Source of the DNA: Macrotrachela quadricornifera
Taxonomy: Eukaryota > Rotifera > Eurotatoria > Philodinida > Philodinidae
Direction: 5' to 3'
Length of the DNA: 64,000 bases
Assembly (NCBI GenBank): GCA_022393335.1
Contig: JAJEKB010001428.1
Span: 1-64,000 of the forward strand
A program made the position numbers and the translations under genes. Positions 39,801 through 53,319 of this stretch are shown here, one piece after another (within the stretch, counting starts at the first letter, position 1; each line of letters opens with the position of its first letter). The notes beneath the pieces are model-generated. The model ran no database searches, had not been told where the DNA came from, and worked only from the letters and a program-made list of their open reading frames with translations.

Positions 39801-42800
39801 ATTAAATTAAATTTCTTTTTTTTTTTTTGTATACAAATATTTATTTTTATTCTTAGCATTATTTAACTCAATTTATTATTGAAATTATTCTTTTTACTTG
39901 TATTTTTCTTATGTCAATAATATTTATATTATTACTTCATCGTGAAAAATTTTTTCATACACACGTACATATATCATGTTTATCAATATGGTTGTTATTA
40001 ACATTCTTTGCAATAATACCAATTATTTTACAACAATATACATCAATTCTTCGTTTAATCGGTATTGTAACATTTTCAATTATAACTATACATACAACAT
40101 TACCTGTACCACGATCATGGACAATATTAATGGCATCAACTACATCATTTATTCATTTAATACTAGTTATTCGTAGTCATGATACTCGAGATCCGAATAA
40201 TAAATCTCATAAAATGGAATTTAAACTTGAGGTAAATCTTTTTCTTTTTAATGCAATTAGGTAAATTTTTGAAGTCTGATTAGAATGAAAAGAAAAATGA
40301 AGATCAATATAAAATTGTAATAATAAGTAACAGTAAATAATGAGTTAAGAAAACAAGTGTTTTTCTCAAAAACATAAACATATGCTGATAACTACTTTGT
40401 GTATATAAGAACTTTGAATGAGATGTCATTTACATTCTAAATAGACATATGACATATTCTGTTAAGTAAATTATGAATGTACTTTAAAAAATATTCTCAA
40501 GTATTATATTGTTCATCTTGTCTGAAGACTTAAATAATGTTTGATAAATTCTGAATATATATATATATATATAGAAAACAGTGAATAGATAGAACTTAAT
40601 GTTAATATTTTCATTTTCAAGAATTCGAATATAATTTGTATGTCTAACAATAGCATACTTCAATTAGAAATGAAATAAAAACCGGATGTTTCTATATTAA
40701 AATAAATAATTAGAAAAATAATTTTTTGTTTTAGGTTATTTGTCTTTCATTATTCTTTGTTGCATGTAATTTATTTGGTTTTTGTCATCGTTTCTTAACT
40801 GATGCACATCAGAAAAAAACATATCATAATACAATGCGTTGTATTGAAGCTCGTTTAAGACTTGAACGTGAAAAAGAACAACAAGAAACATTAATTCTTA
40901 GTGTTATTCCAGCACATATCGGTATAAAAGAAAAGAAAATAAAAAATATAAATATTTTCTTATTAAATCAATATTTTTTTTTTGTATATAGCTTTAAGTA
41001 TGAAATCAGAAATGTTACGTAAAGTAAAAGAAACAGCTAAATATCATAATCTTCAATCTCGTAATTATGATGATCAACGTTTAAATACAAAAAAAATTAA
41101 TATACGTAAAGCAGCATTTCATGATTTATATATAAAAAAACATGAGAATGTCACGTATGTTTTGTTTTTAATTTTATTTAATACTTCATTTTATTTTTGA
41201 ATATAATTAGAATTCTCTATGCTGATATTGTTAATTTTACACCATTATCAGAAAAATTTACTCCACCAGAACTTGTACAAATCCTTAATAAACTTTTTGG
41301 AAAATTTGATCAATTAGCACAAGTAGAAATTTATATAGAAATAATTTCATTTTTTCTCAATTGATGTTTTCTTTTTTTTTTCATAGGAATGTGATTGTAT
41401 GAGAATAAAAATTTTAGGAGATTGTTATTATTGTGTTAGTGGTTTACCAATAAGTCGACCAAATCATGCATCAAATTGTGTACGAATGGGCTTAAAAATG
41501 ATTGAAGATATTAAGTATGTTAATTTCATTTTATTTTTTATTAATCAAAATTTTGTTTCTTTTATAATTTAGATTAGTACGTGAAGCAACTGGTGTTAAT
41601 GTTGATATGCGTATTGGTATTCATACAGGACGAGTATTATGTGGTGTATTAGGACTTAAAAAATGGCAATATGATACTTGGTCAGATGATGTTACATTAG
41701 CCAATCATATTGAAGCTGGTGGCATACCTGGGTTTGTGTTTTATACAGTTTCATTTAGAAAAATAGATTTATTCGTTGGAAAAAAATTCTTCTATTTCAT
41801 TTGAGATAAGCATACATCGAACTTTTGAATGTCTTTAGTCGTTGACTTTATGGATGATTTATTTTACTGTATGTAGAATTATCATACAGACAATTCTAAA
41901 TTTCCTTCTTTTGTCCTCTTTCTATTCCCTTTTATCAATTGACTAAAAATGACTGAACCCAGACGTTTAAGTTCGATGCATACTTAATTTGAGATAATGG
42001 AAAAATATGTCATCAAAATTTGAAAATTATGTTTCATTAAAATAATGAGTCAAAGTTTTGATAAACAATTGAAATTATTTTTTTAAGTTTTCCATTAGTT
42101 TGAATTTAGGAAAAAGAAATTACACTTTTTCATTTTTGTTATTTAAATTTATTTAATATCGTTTTTGTTTGTGTTTCCTATTAGTCGTGTTCATATTTCC
42201 GAAAGTACATTACTCAATTTGGGCAATGAATTTGACGTCGAAATAGGTAATGGACATGAACGTGATTCATATATTGCAAAAGTAGGTATAAAAACATATT
42301 TTATTATTCCACGTGATGTACCAAATCCTCAAAATCAATTAATAATGAAGTAAAATAAAATATCAATTTTTTCCTAAAAATCAATATTTTTTTAGCGGTG
42401 GTGATACACGTAAATCAAGTAAAAAAATGCAAAAATTATTAGATACATGGTCAAATGAAACTCCATTTGCTACACAAAATCTTAATGATCCTGATAAACC
42501 TGATGCAGCAAAAAGTTTTGTTCTACTTGAAGATAATTTAAAACCATTAGCAACTTCATTGATTTGTTCGTAAGTATAAAATAATTAAAAAAAGAAACAT
42601 GTAAATTTAGAAAAAAAATCTTTTTTTATATATTAGTCGACGTCGTCGACATAGTACAAATGATCTTGAACCATTTACACTTGAATTTAATAAACAAGCA
42701 AATAAAGCAAATAAAGCTTTAGATGATGATGAAGGAAATCGTCGAGCAAATGAAAGTTTATTTCGTTCATTACCAGAATTACGTTATCGATATTATGTTA

Positions 42801-45800
42801 TTAATGCAGCATGTGTTTTCTTTGTAATTTTAATTATTCAAACATTAATATTTGAAAAGTATAGAATATTATTATTTATTTTTATTTTAAATTTATTTTA
42901 TTATTATAGAAATGCACTTTATTTTTTTTTGGTAATCTTTGGTTTATGTGCATTTAGTATAGCAGCTTTACTTTGTGTTCTTGATCTTTCAAAAGTAAAC
43001 AATCTTTTTCTTTTTCTTTTTTTTTCTTTTATTTAATTAAATTTCTTTATAGTTACAACGTGATAATCATCGTTCATTACTTAAACAATCATCTTATTTA
43101 GTAACACATTATTATTTTATTCGTTTACCTATTAGTCTTATATTAATTAGTATTTGTATTTTAACACCATTTGCTGTAATATGGTCATCATCAGTTCATA
43201 TTATTGAACCATTTGAAAATGGAACAATAAACCATAATGATTTTTTATTATCAGCAGCAAATCTTTCATTTACACAAAATCATATGAATCAAGTAAGATT
43301 AATACTAAAACTTCTAGATTTTTTTGGAATTTTAGTGGGCTAATACAGGCAAACATAAATATATATTGTTGCATTACATTTCATTATAAGAAATCAAAGA
43401 CATTTTGAATATTTTTTTAATAGATCATATCAAGTACAAATACATTTTCATATTATATTTTGACTGAAGTTGCAAAAAATATATGAATTGAAAAGAATTT
43501 TAGACGAAATAATATCAAGAGATAATGTATTGAAATAAAAATAATAACTCGATTAATATTTTACTTTTTTGTGCTGACAAGTTTAGTGTTCTCATGTAAT
43601 TTATTACACAGAATGATAACTTTATTTATTGATACTTTAAACTCATAGTTTCCAAGTTTACCAGATTTCTTATTATGAGAAATAGCAAAACATAGATATA
43701 TTCATCTTTATTAATTTATTAAAATCTCAAAAAGATCCGTAAACAGTCAGGTTGTCGATTTAAATAGAACATAGATAATGCAGCTATTAAAAAAAAAAAT
43801 TAGCTTTCAACCATATTTCTACACAAAGAGATATACAAAATAAAAAATATCTCAAAACTTTTGCTCCATTTGGTACTTGTTTTTCTTTTATTTCAAATCT
43901 AATCTACATTCTCATTATACTACAATTCAAAAAGGATAACACGAATGATGTTCCCCAGACAGTTGCTCCACAAATAGACGTGGATGAGGACAAGACAGAG
44001 AGTATGTTTCGGTATTAACTGAGGCTAACTCTAGGCCTCGAGAGCAAATGTTGCTGTTTAAGGTCTTATTGCTTCTCTTTTATATTAAACATCATTATAG
44101 AGTAGGTTTCTTTTATCTATGACCTATTCTGTACGACTAATATTTATATTCAGTACTCATCAAATTATAGAATATCTAATATTTAGTAACAAATAGAAAT
44201 TCATTTTTAAGCTTTGTGCTTTAATAAAAGATATTTCATCTTCTTATAATCAAAATTCTTTATAAAGTGTTAAAATTATAGATGATTTATATACTAAGAG
44301 ATGAAAGAATAAATCTTCTTCTTTTTTACTATTTGTAATAGACATTTCTATCTATTATAACCGACAATATCATTGATAATATAAAAAAAAATTTTCCTTA
44401 AATTTTAATTTTTCCAATTTACAAAATTAAAAAAAATTATTTTCATTTTTTTTCTAGACAATTGTTGTTCCAATGCATGGAATTAATATAATATCATCAT
44501 TAACCAATCCTTTATTATTTGATTTATGTCCTCATTTTGAATTTCATATATTACTTCTTCAACTTGCTTTATTAACTGTCTGTTCATTTATGCATCTTTA
44601 TTTTCTTCTTAAAGCATTAATTATGATTATAGTTGTAACTATTTATGTATTTTATTCATATTCTTCAAATGTTTATAATATTATTGCTGAAAATTATGGT
44701 TTAACAAGTAGTTTATTACTTATAGAAACAACATTAGAAGTTGTATTTTTTATTTTTTTATTAATCGCTCTTGATCGACGAGTAAATTTTTTTTTTCAAA
44801 GAATTTATTTAATGAAATTTATTGATTTTTTTAAGATTGAATATATGAGTCGACTTGATTTATTATGGACAATAAAATTTCAAAATGAAAAACATGAAGT
44901 TGAAACAGTGAGCACTATTAGTCGACTTTTATTAGAAAATATTTTACCAAAACATGTCGCAGAAATAATTATTAAAGAAAATATGAGTCAAGTAAATATT
45001 ATTTTATTTTTATATTTATATTAGATATTTTTAATTTATTAGGGTCTTTATCATGAAAGTTATGATAATGTTGTTGTTATGTTTGCATCAATACCTAATT
45101 TTAAAGAATTTTATGTTCAATCTGATGCTAATAATGATGGATTAGAATGTTTAAGATTACTTAATGAAATTATTGCAGAATTTGATAAAGTTTGTTTATT
45201 TTTTTTTTTCTTTTTGAAAAATAAATTCTCTTTCGGATTTTATTTAGTTATTAGATAAGAATAAATTTAGTTGTGTAGAAAAAATTAAAACTATTGGTCA
45301 TACTTATATGGCAGCAGCTGGTCTTAATCCAGGTGCTGAACATCGTATGGTATGAAGAAAATGATTTTATATAAAATAGAAATTTTCTTTTTTTCTAATG
45401 ATATTTTTATATTTAGACAAGAGAACGATATAATCAAAATATTGTTGCACTTGCTGAATTTGCTTTTGCAATGGTTGCTGTACTTGAAGGTATTAATCGA
45501 GATTGTTTCAATGATTTTAAATTACGCGTCGGCATGTGTAATGGTCCACTTGTTGCTGGTAAATTAATAGACTGTATTTTTCTTTAAAATAATATTTATT
45601 CTATATGATGTTCAATTGTACATCTGTGATCGATTATTCAGGAATACATGATTATATAATTCCTCTGATCAACATTTTTAAGCTTTTAGATATATGTTTA
45701 TATTGAATAATTATTAGTCGATAGCTGATGTTTAAATTTATCTTATTGCATATTGTTTTTATAGGTATTGTTGGTGCCAAAAAACCTCAATATGATATAT

Positions 45801-46092
45801 GGGGTAATACAGTAAATGTTGCATCACGTATGGATAGTACAGGTGTAGTTAGTTGTATACATGTAAGTTAATAAAAATTTTTAATCTTTTTGTAAAAAGA
45901 AAAAATTATTTTAAGGTACCAGAAGAAACTCAACGAATTTTATTTGAACATGGTTATCCATGTGAATGTCGTGGACCAATATATGTTAAAGGTAAAGGTA
46001 ATATGACAACATATTTAGTTCGACCACGTGGTTATATGATGCCAACATCACCTTCAAATCTTTCATCAGTAGGCAGTGCATTAAATAAATGA
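36856..46092 (+). CDS. transmembrane adenylyl cyclase, ADCY2/4/7-like
   Basis: Twenty-one exons give 1,180 aa (first 36856–37015, 37926–38021, 39659–39789, 39857–40231, 40735–40921, 40992–41154; then 41211–41322, 41387–41514, 41573–41731, 42185–42349, 42396–42569, 42637–42858, 42910–42994, 43053–43292, 44458–44781, 44836–44991, 45043–45189, 45248–45349, 45417–45558, 45765–45862, 45916–46092). Layout: a polar N-terminus, six membrane helices, C1 (about 300–560), six more helices (about 665–905), C2 (about 925–1165). C1 has both metal aspartates (ILYADIVNF and [14 protein letters not shown]) and [19 protein letters not shown]2 lacks the metal Asp (VMFASIPNF), as usual, and keeps the adenine-specifying Lys (KIKTIG), [19 protein letters not shown] and the terminal Lys region KGKGNM. 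It makes cAMP under Gs control at the plasma membrane. LSVIPAHI and KKHENV fit the ADCY2/4/7 branch. Confidence 0.93.
37016..37925 (+). other. intron 1 of the adenylyl cyclase gene
   Basis: 910 nt, AT-rich; phase 1 on both sides. No internal exon was identified. Confidence 0.5.
38022..39658 (+). other. intron 2 of the adenylyl cyclase gene
   Basis: 1.64 kb, the longest intron of the gene. It contains a slightly GC-richer stretch around 38930–39090 with an open frame of 67 codons, but no family match. It may hide an alternative 5' exon or regulatory sequence. Confidence 0.4.
40553..40573. repeat. (AT)n microsatellite
   Basis: A pure AT dinucleotide run inside an adenylyl cyclase intron. Confidence 0.8.
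43804..44018 (+). pseudogene. exon-like fragment: membrane helix plus acidic tail, unknown origin
   Basis: Inside the 1.16-kb intron 43293–44457 of the adenylyl cyclase gene lies a 70-codon open stretch. It follows an acceptor-like ATTAG and ends in TAA. It would encode a hydrophobic helix ([20 protein letters not shown]), then a charged tail ([20 protein letters not shown]…SMFRY). Codons such as CCC, CAG, GAC, AAG, GAG and CGG are frequent here but rare in neighbouring genes. The phase does not fit the preceding cyclase exon, so it is not an alternative cyclase end. It resembles the terminal exon of a transporter or other membrane protein, possibly a remnant of a duplicated gene. No start or upstream exon was found. 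Confidence 0.4.
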
Positions 46093-46322
46093 ATTTTTAT
46101 TTTTCATTAAAATTCTTCAAGTCAGATGTTGTCCGAGTGAACTTAATTTCATATGACATTTTGTTTTCTTGTTATATGTATGTAATCATAATAAATGAGA
46201 ACAGTATTTACATTTTTTGTTTTTCTTTTTTCGAAAACAAAAAAAAAAGACACTGATGAATGAATAAAAGACAACAAATATGATAATCTGACAGACAACA
46301 TGAATTACATATGTTTTATAAT
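46093..46322. other. convergent intergenic spacer
   Basis: 230 nt between the stop codons of adenylyl cyclase (+) and KATNIP (-). AATAAA-like signals occur near 46188–46195. The two 3' UTRs probably meet or overlap. Confidence 0.5.
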
Positions 46323-49300
46323 TTAGCGTTTTTTCATATGTCGTGGTACGGATGTTGTCGGCCGTTTAGCTAAAAATAAAATCAAAATACAAGTTTGAAT
46401 ATTATATACTTTACTATTCTTAATATTATCTAGTTAATATAGATTGTCATATGTCATTTTGAGTTTTCTCAAATTAGAAATTTAGCATAGCGTAAAATGG
46501 TAATACTTACAATAATCAACAGATTGATCTCTATTTGCTGTTTGACTGGAAAGATTATCTGTTACATTTTTATTTCTAAATAATTATTAAAATTAGATAT
46601 ATTAAAAAGAAAAATTATTTTATATTTACTCTAAAACTGTTTGTTTTTCATGGTCTGTAAGTAGTCTTTCATTTGAAAATAAAATTGTATTAAAAGGCAC
46701 TTGTGTTCTATATTCTTCATTATCATTTTCATTCATTTTATCTAATATACCAGTCCAAACAAGTAAATCATCAACAAGTAACTAATTAAATCAAATTATC
46801 ATACATATATTTTTTAAAAATTTTTATTATATTAAAATATAAATATACATACAGAAAATTCTCTAACACCACGATTAGGTGTTTTAGCATAATTCCATAT
46901 TTTAATCATTGATACAGATGTTGGTCGATCAAATATAACAAATATTCGATTTATCTCAAATAAAGAATAATCGTTTAGTTAAATATTTTTTATCTTTGAA
47001 AAAAAAAACATTTATAAATGTAAATAAATACATACAGAATTTGGAAAAATAGGTGCAATCCAACAATGTGTACCATCAATTTCATCATTTTCACCATCAA
47101 TTAATTTATCCGGTGTACGAACATCATCATCTGAACCTTGATTAAGAGTATTTACACTATGTGGATAAGCAGAAATATCTATTTAAAAAAGATGAAAATT
47201 ATTTTTTGTTTTTCAATTTAATATTCAATAAAAAATCTTATACTCTGTTCAGTTAAACCAATACATTCTCCATGTTCATCATAAAATTCTAAACCATTTA
47301 AACCAATATAATAAGCATCACCATGAGTTGAATGAAGTTGAAATTCATAAATAACTATAAATATTTTCCATTTACATTATTTTTAAAAGATAAAATTTTA
47401 AAATTAATATATCATTCTCTTTAATATAAATTATGATCAATGACAACAAAGGATAGATACTCTGTATAATTAGACGCAATTATAGACAGTTTTATAACTG
47501 ATTATAGGAAAACTGACAGTGTCGTTATGTTTTTTATATGTGACACTATAGCGAATTTATATTATAGGAGAAGCAGGCTCTTTCTGTACAAATACTCTTA
47601 TAGTTACAAGTTTTAATCTATCAATCTACAAACAACGATAAAACTAATTTTTTTAACATAACTTACATCCATTTGGCATTGATATATCTGAATCAGTATC
47701 ACGATTACTAGCTGATATATTTCTAAATTAATAGATCTATTATATTACTAAGAAATAAAAAAAAAAATTTTTAATACTTCTTTTGATTTTGTTTTTGTGC
47801 ATCTTCATTCATTGTTTTAGCATGAGCAAAAACAATTTCTTGTGCAAAATCAAAATAACAATGACCAGGTGCACGTCTTAATAGAAAACCTTGTCTTGGT
47901 GAAATAATTTTATCATTTAATTGTACATGAAGTCGTTTAACCTATTTAAAATAAATATAAAATTTTCATTTTTTATATATACAAATTTATTCTTAAACAT
48001 ACTCCTCGATAAGTATCATCAGATGATTTATTATAATTCCATATACGTAAACCATGTAATCGTTTTGATACACTTAATGTAATCATAATACGTACTCTTT
48101 CTTTTGTACTAAATGGACATAACCACATGTGATAATCATCACAAGTTATATTTTCACCATCAAATAATCTAAAATATATTTTAATAAAAAAAATTTCATT
48201 TAAAACTTTTTTTTTTTACTTGTCAAGTGTTCGATAATCTTTAGAATTTGTTGGTAACACAGTTATATCTCGAGGTCGAGCATCGTATGATTGTATTACA
48301 CAATCAGCATCATTAATATCAACAACTTCAATACCTGTTAAACCACAATAATTCCGATCACCCCATGTTTCTGTTATAGTTAATATTAATTCTAAAAACA
48401 AAATAGAACAATTAATTTTTATAAATTTTAATCTTAAAAAAAGAAAATAGCATACTTTTTCCATAATATTCTGGTATTTGATTTGTACCTGATGAACGAA
48501 GAGCTGTAAAAGGTCTTCGTAACATGGCACGTGTCATTGGTCGAACCTATTTTAAATAAATCTATTATATAAAATAATATAAATATAATATAAAATTACA
48601 TCTGTTCCAGCAGTTGGTGGTCGATTTGTATCCATTCGTGAATTATCTTCATCATCTTGTCCAACTTCTTGGTCAACATACATTTCATCATAAGTTGATA
48701 TTTTTTCAAGAATTTCATCATCTGTAGTAAATAAAATAGTCTAAAATACAATAATAAATATATTTAATTTTAAAATATTATAATATTAAATACAAACTTC
48801 GCCATAAGCTGATGGATCATTAGTAGCATTGATATTACCACAAGCTTGACTTATTTCACCTTTGAATATCATATGACCATCAAGAGAAATTTCAATATCT
48901 TTAGCACCACGTGCTGAATGAATACGATTTTTATTGTAATTCTTAAATAAAACAAATAAATAAATTTAGAAATCTGAATAGTTTATATCCATATAAAAAT
49001 TCAAGAATGTTGATAATTATTTCTATAAGACAGATTTAATTGTAATAATCTAATGAAATTAATGTGTAAATATTTCTAATAGATTAACGTTCTTCGAGAT
49101 ATATAACTTGAATTATTTTTTTAATAAAATTGATATCAATTTCTAGCTTGTTTCGACAGGTTTTTCATTATTTGAATATGTGCATTAAATTTTTGGACTC
49201 TTTCTTTATACTACTGAATATTTCAAATAGACTTGAAACAGATGAAAGTTCCCTCAAACGGATGGGATCGAATGGGAATCGATTTTTTTAAACATATAAT

Positions 49301-52300
49301 CTATTAATACAGATCCATAAAAAGTTTGAATAAAACTCATATAACTTTTGAGATTTATAATAGTAATATAAAACGAAATCTATATTTTATTTGGCTGATT
49401 TTTCTTAAAGCTGATATGCTCACCTTTTTAGACTACTGCTTCCTAACAGTCTAGGATCAGTTAGATAATATTAGAAACAGTATAGCTATATTAGGTTTGG
49501 AATAGATTCGAATCCAAAAGAAATGGCAGTTAATTGGAATAGTATTTTTTCAATCTATTTTATTATTTTCTAATATCTTGTTTTCAGAATGTTTAAGGTT
49601 GTATATTGCATATGAAACATTGGTATGTATTTTAAGAAAATTTTTTGTTTAAACAATAATCGCGTCGTGTAACACAATAATATATTTAGAATGAAATATT
49701 TCCACATACATTGAAATTAGCTGAAACAATCTTATCAAAATTTTTCAACATGATTTCTTTCCTCATTAGGATTGGAATCTCAGCAAAATGTAATGTACAT
49801 GGGCGTTTATAATTACTGGCATAACGTATTTTTTTTTAAGGTCTTGGTGTGATTGATCATTATTATCGGTGTATATTACTAGATAGTTCTGAAGTATAAC
49901 TAGAAGAAGGAGATTCTATCGAAGGTTACAAATACAAAATAATAAAAAGAATTTTGTTCGAGTTCGGATGGATCTGTACTGAACAGCAAGCGCTTATATG
50001 TATTTCAAGACAATTTATTTTCATAAATAACTATTAATGATGAATGAGGAATATCAGTAGCATATTCTACTAGTCTACAATGGAGCACATTCAGCGAGAT
50101 ATAATTTGATTTGACAATGTGCATATATAAAATTAAAATGAACTCGGTTGGTGTTCGAATAGATTCCAGCTGGATTTGTCACCGTTAAAAAATACATCAT
50201 TTCTTCACGGGCAGTGATATATTTGATGTTTTCTTACTTGAAATTATTTTTTAATGTACTTGAAAAATAAAGTGACACTTCATTTTCAGTTGTTGTGAAA
50301 AAATCCAGAAAAATGGTATTCTTATTTGAAGGACTTTTCCATTTATCAGCTATTATTACTAATAGACAAATTAAATGAGCATCAAACAAAGTTCGCTTTT
50401 GAAATAGACGCCATAGTTTTTTAGATTTATTTCTAGTAAGGTCAAAACTTTCACATTAAAAAGAAACTTTTTTTTTGATTTATGCAATTTAAATATTTTC
50501 TCAGATCTCCTTATCTCTAAAAAATGAAAAGCGTTATACTAAAATTAAGATCATCAAATCTCAAAATTAATACAAAACCGATTAATCTATCACTACTGAT
50601 TTCAAAACTTGTCAACTATTTAATTTCTCTACTATAATATTATTCTCACCCATATTCTAATCATAGCAATATTTGTTGGATGTTCAAATCTAATACAAAT
50701 AAAATGATTTTGACCAGCTGTAAATGGTGCAAGCCACATATGAATATCATCTCGAGTTTTATTTACTCCATCAATTAAATTGGTAACAACACGTGGATCA
50801 TTACCATATTCAGGTAAAATATTTATATCTGCTGGATCTGCTGTAATCTATAAATAAAAAAGTTATGTTTTTTGTTTTAATTCAAATAAAAATAAAAAAC
50901 AAAAATTTTATACCTTTCGAATTGTAACTGGATAACCTTCGCTAGAAAATATTTCAATTCCATTTAAACCAATATAATGACGATCACCCCATGTTGTTTT
51001 TAAATTTAAAACTAATTTTTCACCCTCAGGTAATTCAGGGATTGTAAATCTAAAGAAAGAAAGAAAGAAAGAAAAAATAAAACTAATTAAAATTATTATA
51101 TTACTGTTCGTCATCATTTTCATTTTCATTTTTTGCTGTACTATTTGTAAAATATTCTTCTATTCCTTCATCTAGTAAAAAAATAAATATTAATTTGTTA
51201 AATTAAAAATAAATAGTTTGTTTTGTTATTTAAATACTTTCAAGCATTCCACGATGTCGTCTACCAAATAAATCAATTTGTGTAATGGATTTTTCAAGCC
51301 AATCTGTATGTGGTGTACTACGATCTATTTTTAATGTAAAGATTTAATAAAAAACAAAAAAATTTCATTTACCGTTGGAACTCGTATCTCGAAATGGGCT
51401 TCGTCTATTTGATACATGTTGATGTCTCGGTGATCTTTGATCATCATATTCTGAGTCTATATGAATTTCTCTAATAACAATAAAAATTGATATAAATATA
51501 AAATAAAATCTAAAGATATTTACTTTGGTTGTAAAAAATTATCAAGATCAAGACTATCAATTACTCTTGCTTTTTGTTTTGTTCCAACGACAAATAATGG
51601 TTGATTGTTATTATTATTCCTGGTTAAATCGCCTCCGGCAAGTCGTGCTCCTATTTAAATAATTCGTAATATTATTTTAAAAAACTAATTATAATATGAA
51701 ATATTTTTTCTTAATGAAGAAAGAAAAAAACAAATATTCTATTTTTTTTCTATTGAAAATTTTTATGATTAATTATAAATATTATAACAAAAAAAAAATT
51801 AATAGTAATTCATAGAATAATAATTATTTCGATTGTAATCTAATAGATTGCTCAATAAAATATATGATTAAATCAAGAGAAAATTTACCCGGTCGATATT
51901 CTCCTGGTCGTGGTACATTATAACGATTTGTCATAGGATTTTTTGGTATATCTCGACGACTCATAATGGATTTTTATTCTTATTTTTTATAAAAAATAGA
52001 TAAAAGACACGTGTATAATATATACTTTTAACTAACAATCAATAAAAAAAAAAGTAGTATGTGCATAAAAATTCATCATTATATATTACTTTAAGAATAC
52101 TTGTCTTTTTCTTTTTTTAGACGTTGCTAAGTTGCCTTCCTTTAACCTACATAGCTGTCGTTAGTGAGAGAGAAAAAGAAAAAAAAAATCTTTTTTTTTT
52201 TTAATAAAATATCTTACCTACCTACCCGATGGCGATAGATAAGAAGTTTGTTGTTGAGATTTATTTTTCTCATTATTAACTATTGATGGTATATCATCGA

Positions 52301-53319
52301 AAGATAAAGCTATTAGAAAAATTCGATAAGAATTTTGTTTTGTTTAATAAGATAAATATTAACTTACAAACACGATTTAATAATTGATGATCATCAGTAT
52401 CAGATGTTTCTTCAAAATCTGATTCATAATCTTAATAAGAAAAAATATAATTGAATTTATAAATAATATTGTAAGAATATTTTACCGTGACTATCTTTAT
52501 TTGATTTTGTACTTGTATACCAATTTGGCATCCAACTTTGATCAATATTATCAGGTTTCATTTTACAAAATGATAGTTCATCATTATCACCGGTAGCTTT
52601 TATTTGACTAGCATCAAGTTGAATAACATGTTCACCCCATGCTGATTTAGGTAATGCTTCATTTGGTGTACCAGCTGATTTAACAGCACGTTTAGATATG
52701 AATTGTTGAGATTGTTTATGATTAAATAAAGATTTTGAATGTGGTATTTCATTTTTCGAAATAGGAATAGAATTTTGATCAATATCAGCTATAATAGAAC
52801 CATCAGTAGTTTTTATTTTTGTTTTTGTTGATGATGTCCATTGACGACGATTATTTGATAGTAATGAATTTGTTTGTTGAGTTGTATTTGATGGAGTTGG
52901 ATATGAAAAATCAGAAAAATAAGGTGAAGATGTTACTACTCGATTGGAAGGTCCATCTAAGACAAAAAAATAAAATAAAATGAAAATTTATATTTTATTA
53001 TTATTTCACTCGTAATGGATGATGGTCGTCGTTGTGGTGCACTATGTGCACCATTTAAATATAATTGAAAACCAGTTTCACGTTTTTTTAAATTATGCTT
53101 TTTTGGTTGATATTGATTATGATATACTTTAAGTAAACGATTTCGCTCTTGTAATTGAATTAAATATTCATCATGTTTACTTGGAACATCACCACGATGA
53201 GCTTGAATCTAAGAAAAAAAAATTCATAATAATGAAATATAATTATAGAAGATTTCTCTTACTGCACTTTGACTTCGATTAGTTCTTTGAAATGAATGAT
53301 CATGTACAGTATTCATCAT
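46323..53319 (-). CDS. KATNIP: katanin-interacting protein (KATNIP/KIAA0556) homologue
   Basis: About 25 exons on the minus strand, from 53319–53263, 53208–53010, 52956–52486, 52430–52368 and 52309–52226 down to 46791-side exons and the last at 46369–46323. With the join proposed at 51951, the frame closes at 1,067 aa. N-terminus: KHDEYLIQLQERNRLLK and RETGFQLYLNGA, as in vertebrate KATNIP. Three repeats of the KATNIP module follow: TWGDRHYIGLNGIE (about 50,990), TWGDRNYCGLTGIE (about 48,350) and THGDAYYIGLNGLE (about 47,320). Each is followed by NLIDG or LFDG, W-x-x-PF and RIWNYN-type segments; ITADPADINILPEYGNDPRV and PGHCYFDFAQEIVF are also diagnostic. KATNIP is a ciliary-base, microtubule-associated protein mutated in Joubert syndrome. 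An internal ATG at 51964 is the alternative start. The intron 50649–48942 is long. Confidence 0.9.
48942..50649 (-). other. 1.7-kb intron of KATNIP
   Basis: Phase 0 on both sides and the family sequence is continuous across it (MIRIW|NYNKNRIHS). It holds several dispersed, GC-richer patches with recurring ATTCGAAT/GGATGG-type words (around 49255, 49505, 49960 and 50150), possibly remnants of an old repeat. Confidence 0.45.

Noticed and set aside
39976..40264. Alternative frames over an adenylyl cyclase exon
   Set aside because: Only the frame joined to 39659–39789 and 40735–40921 gives membrane helices consistent with the cyclase; the other frame is a shadow.
49500..49520. GATTCGAATCC resembling a tRNA T-arm
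   Set aside because: No matching acceptor, D or anticodon arms could be built around it on either strand.
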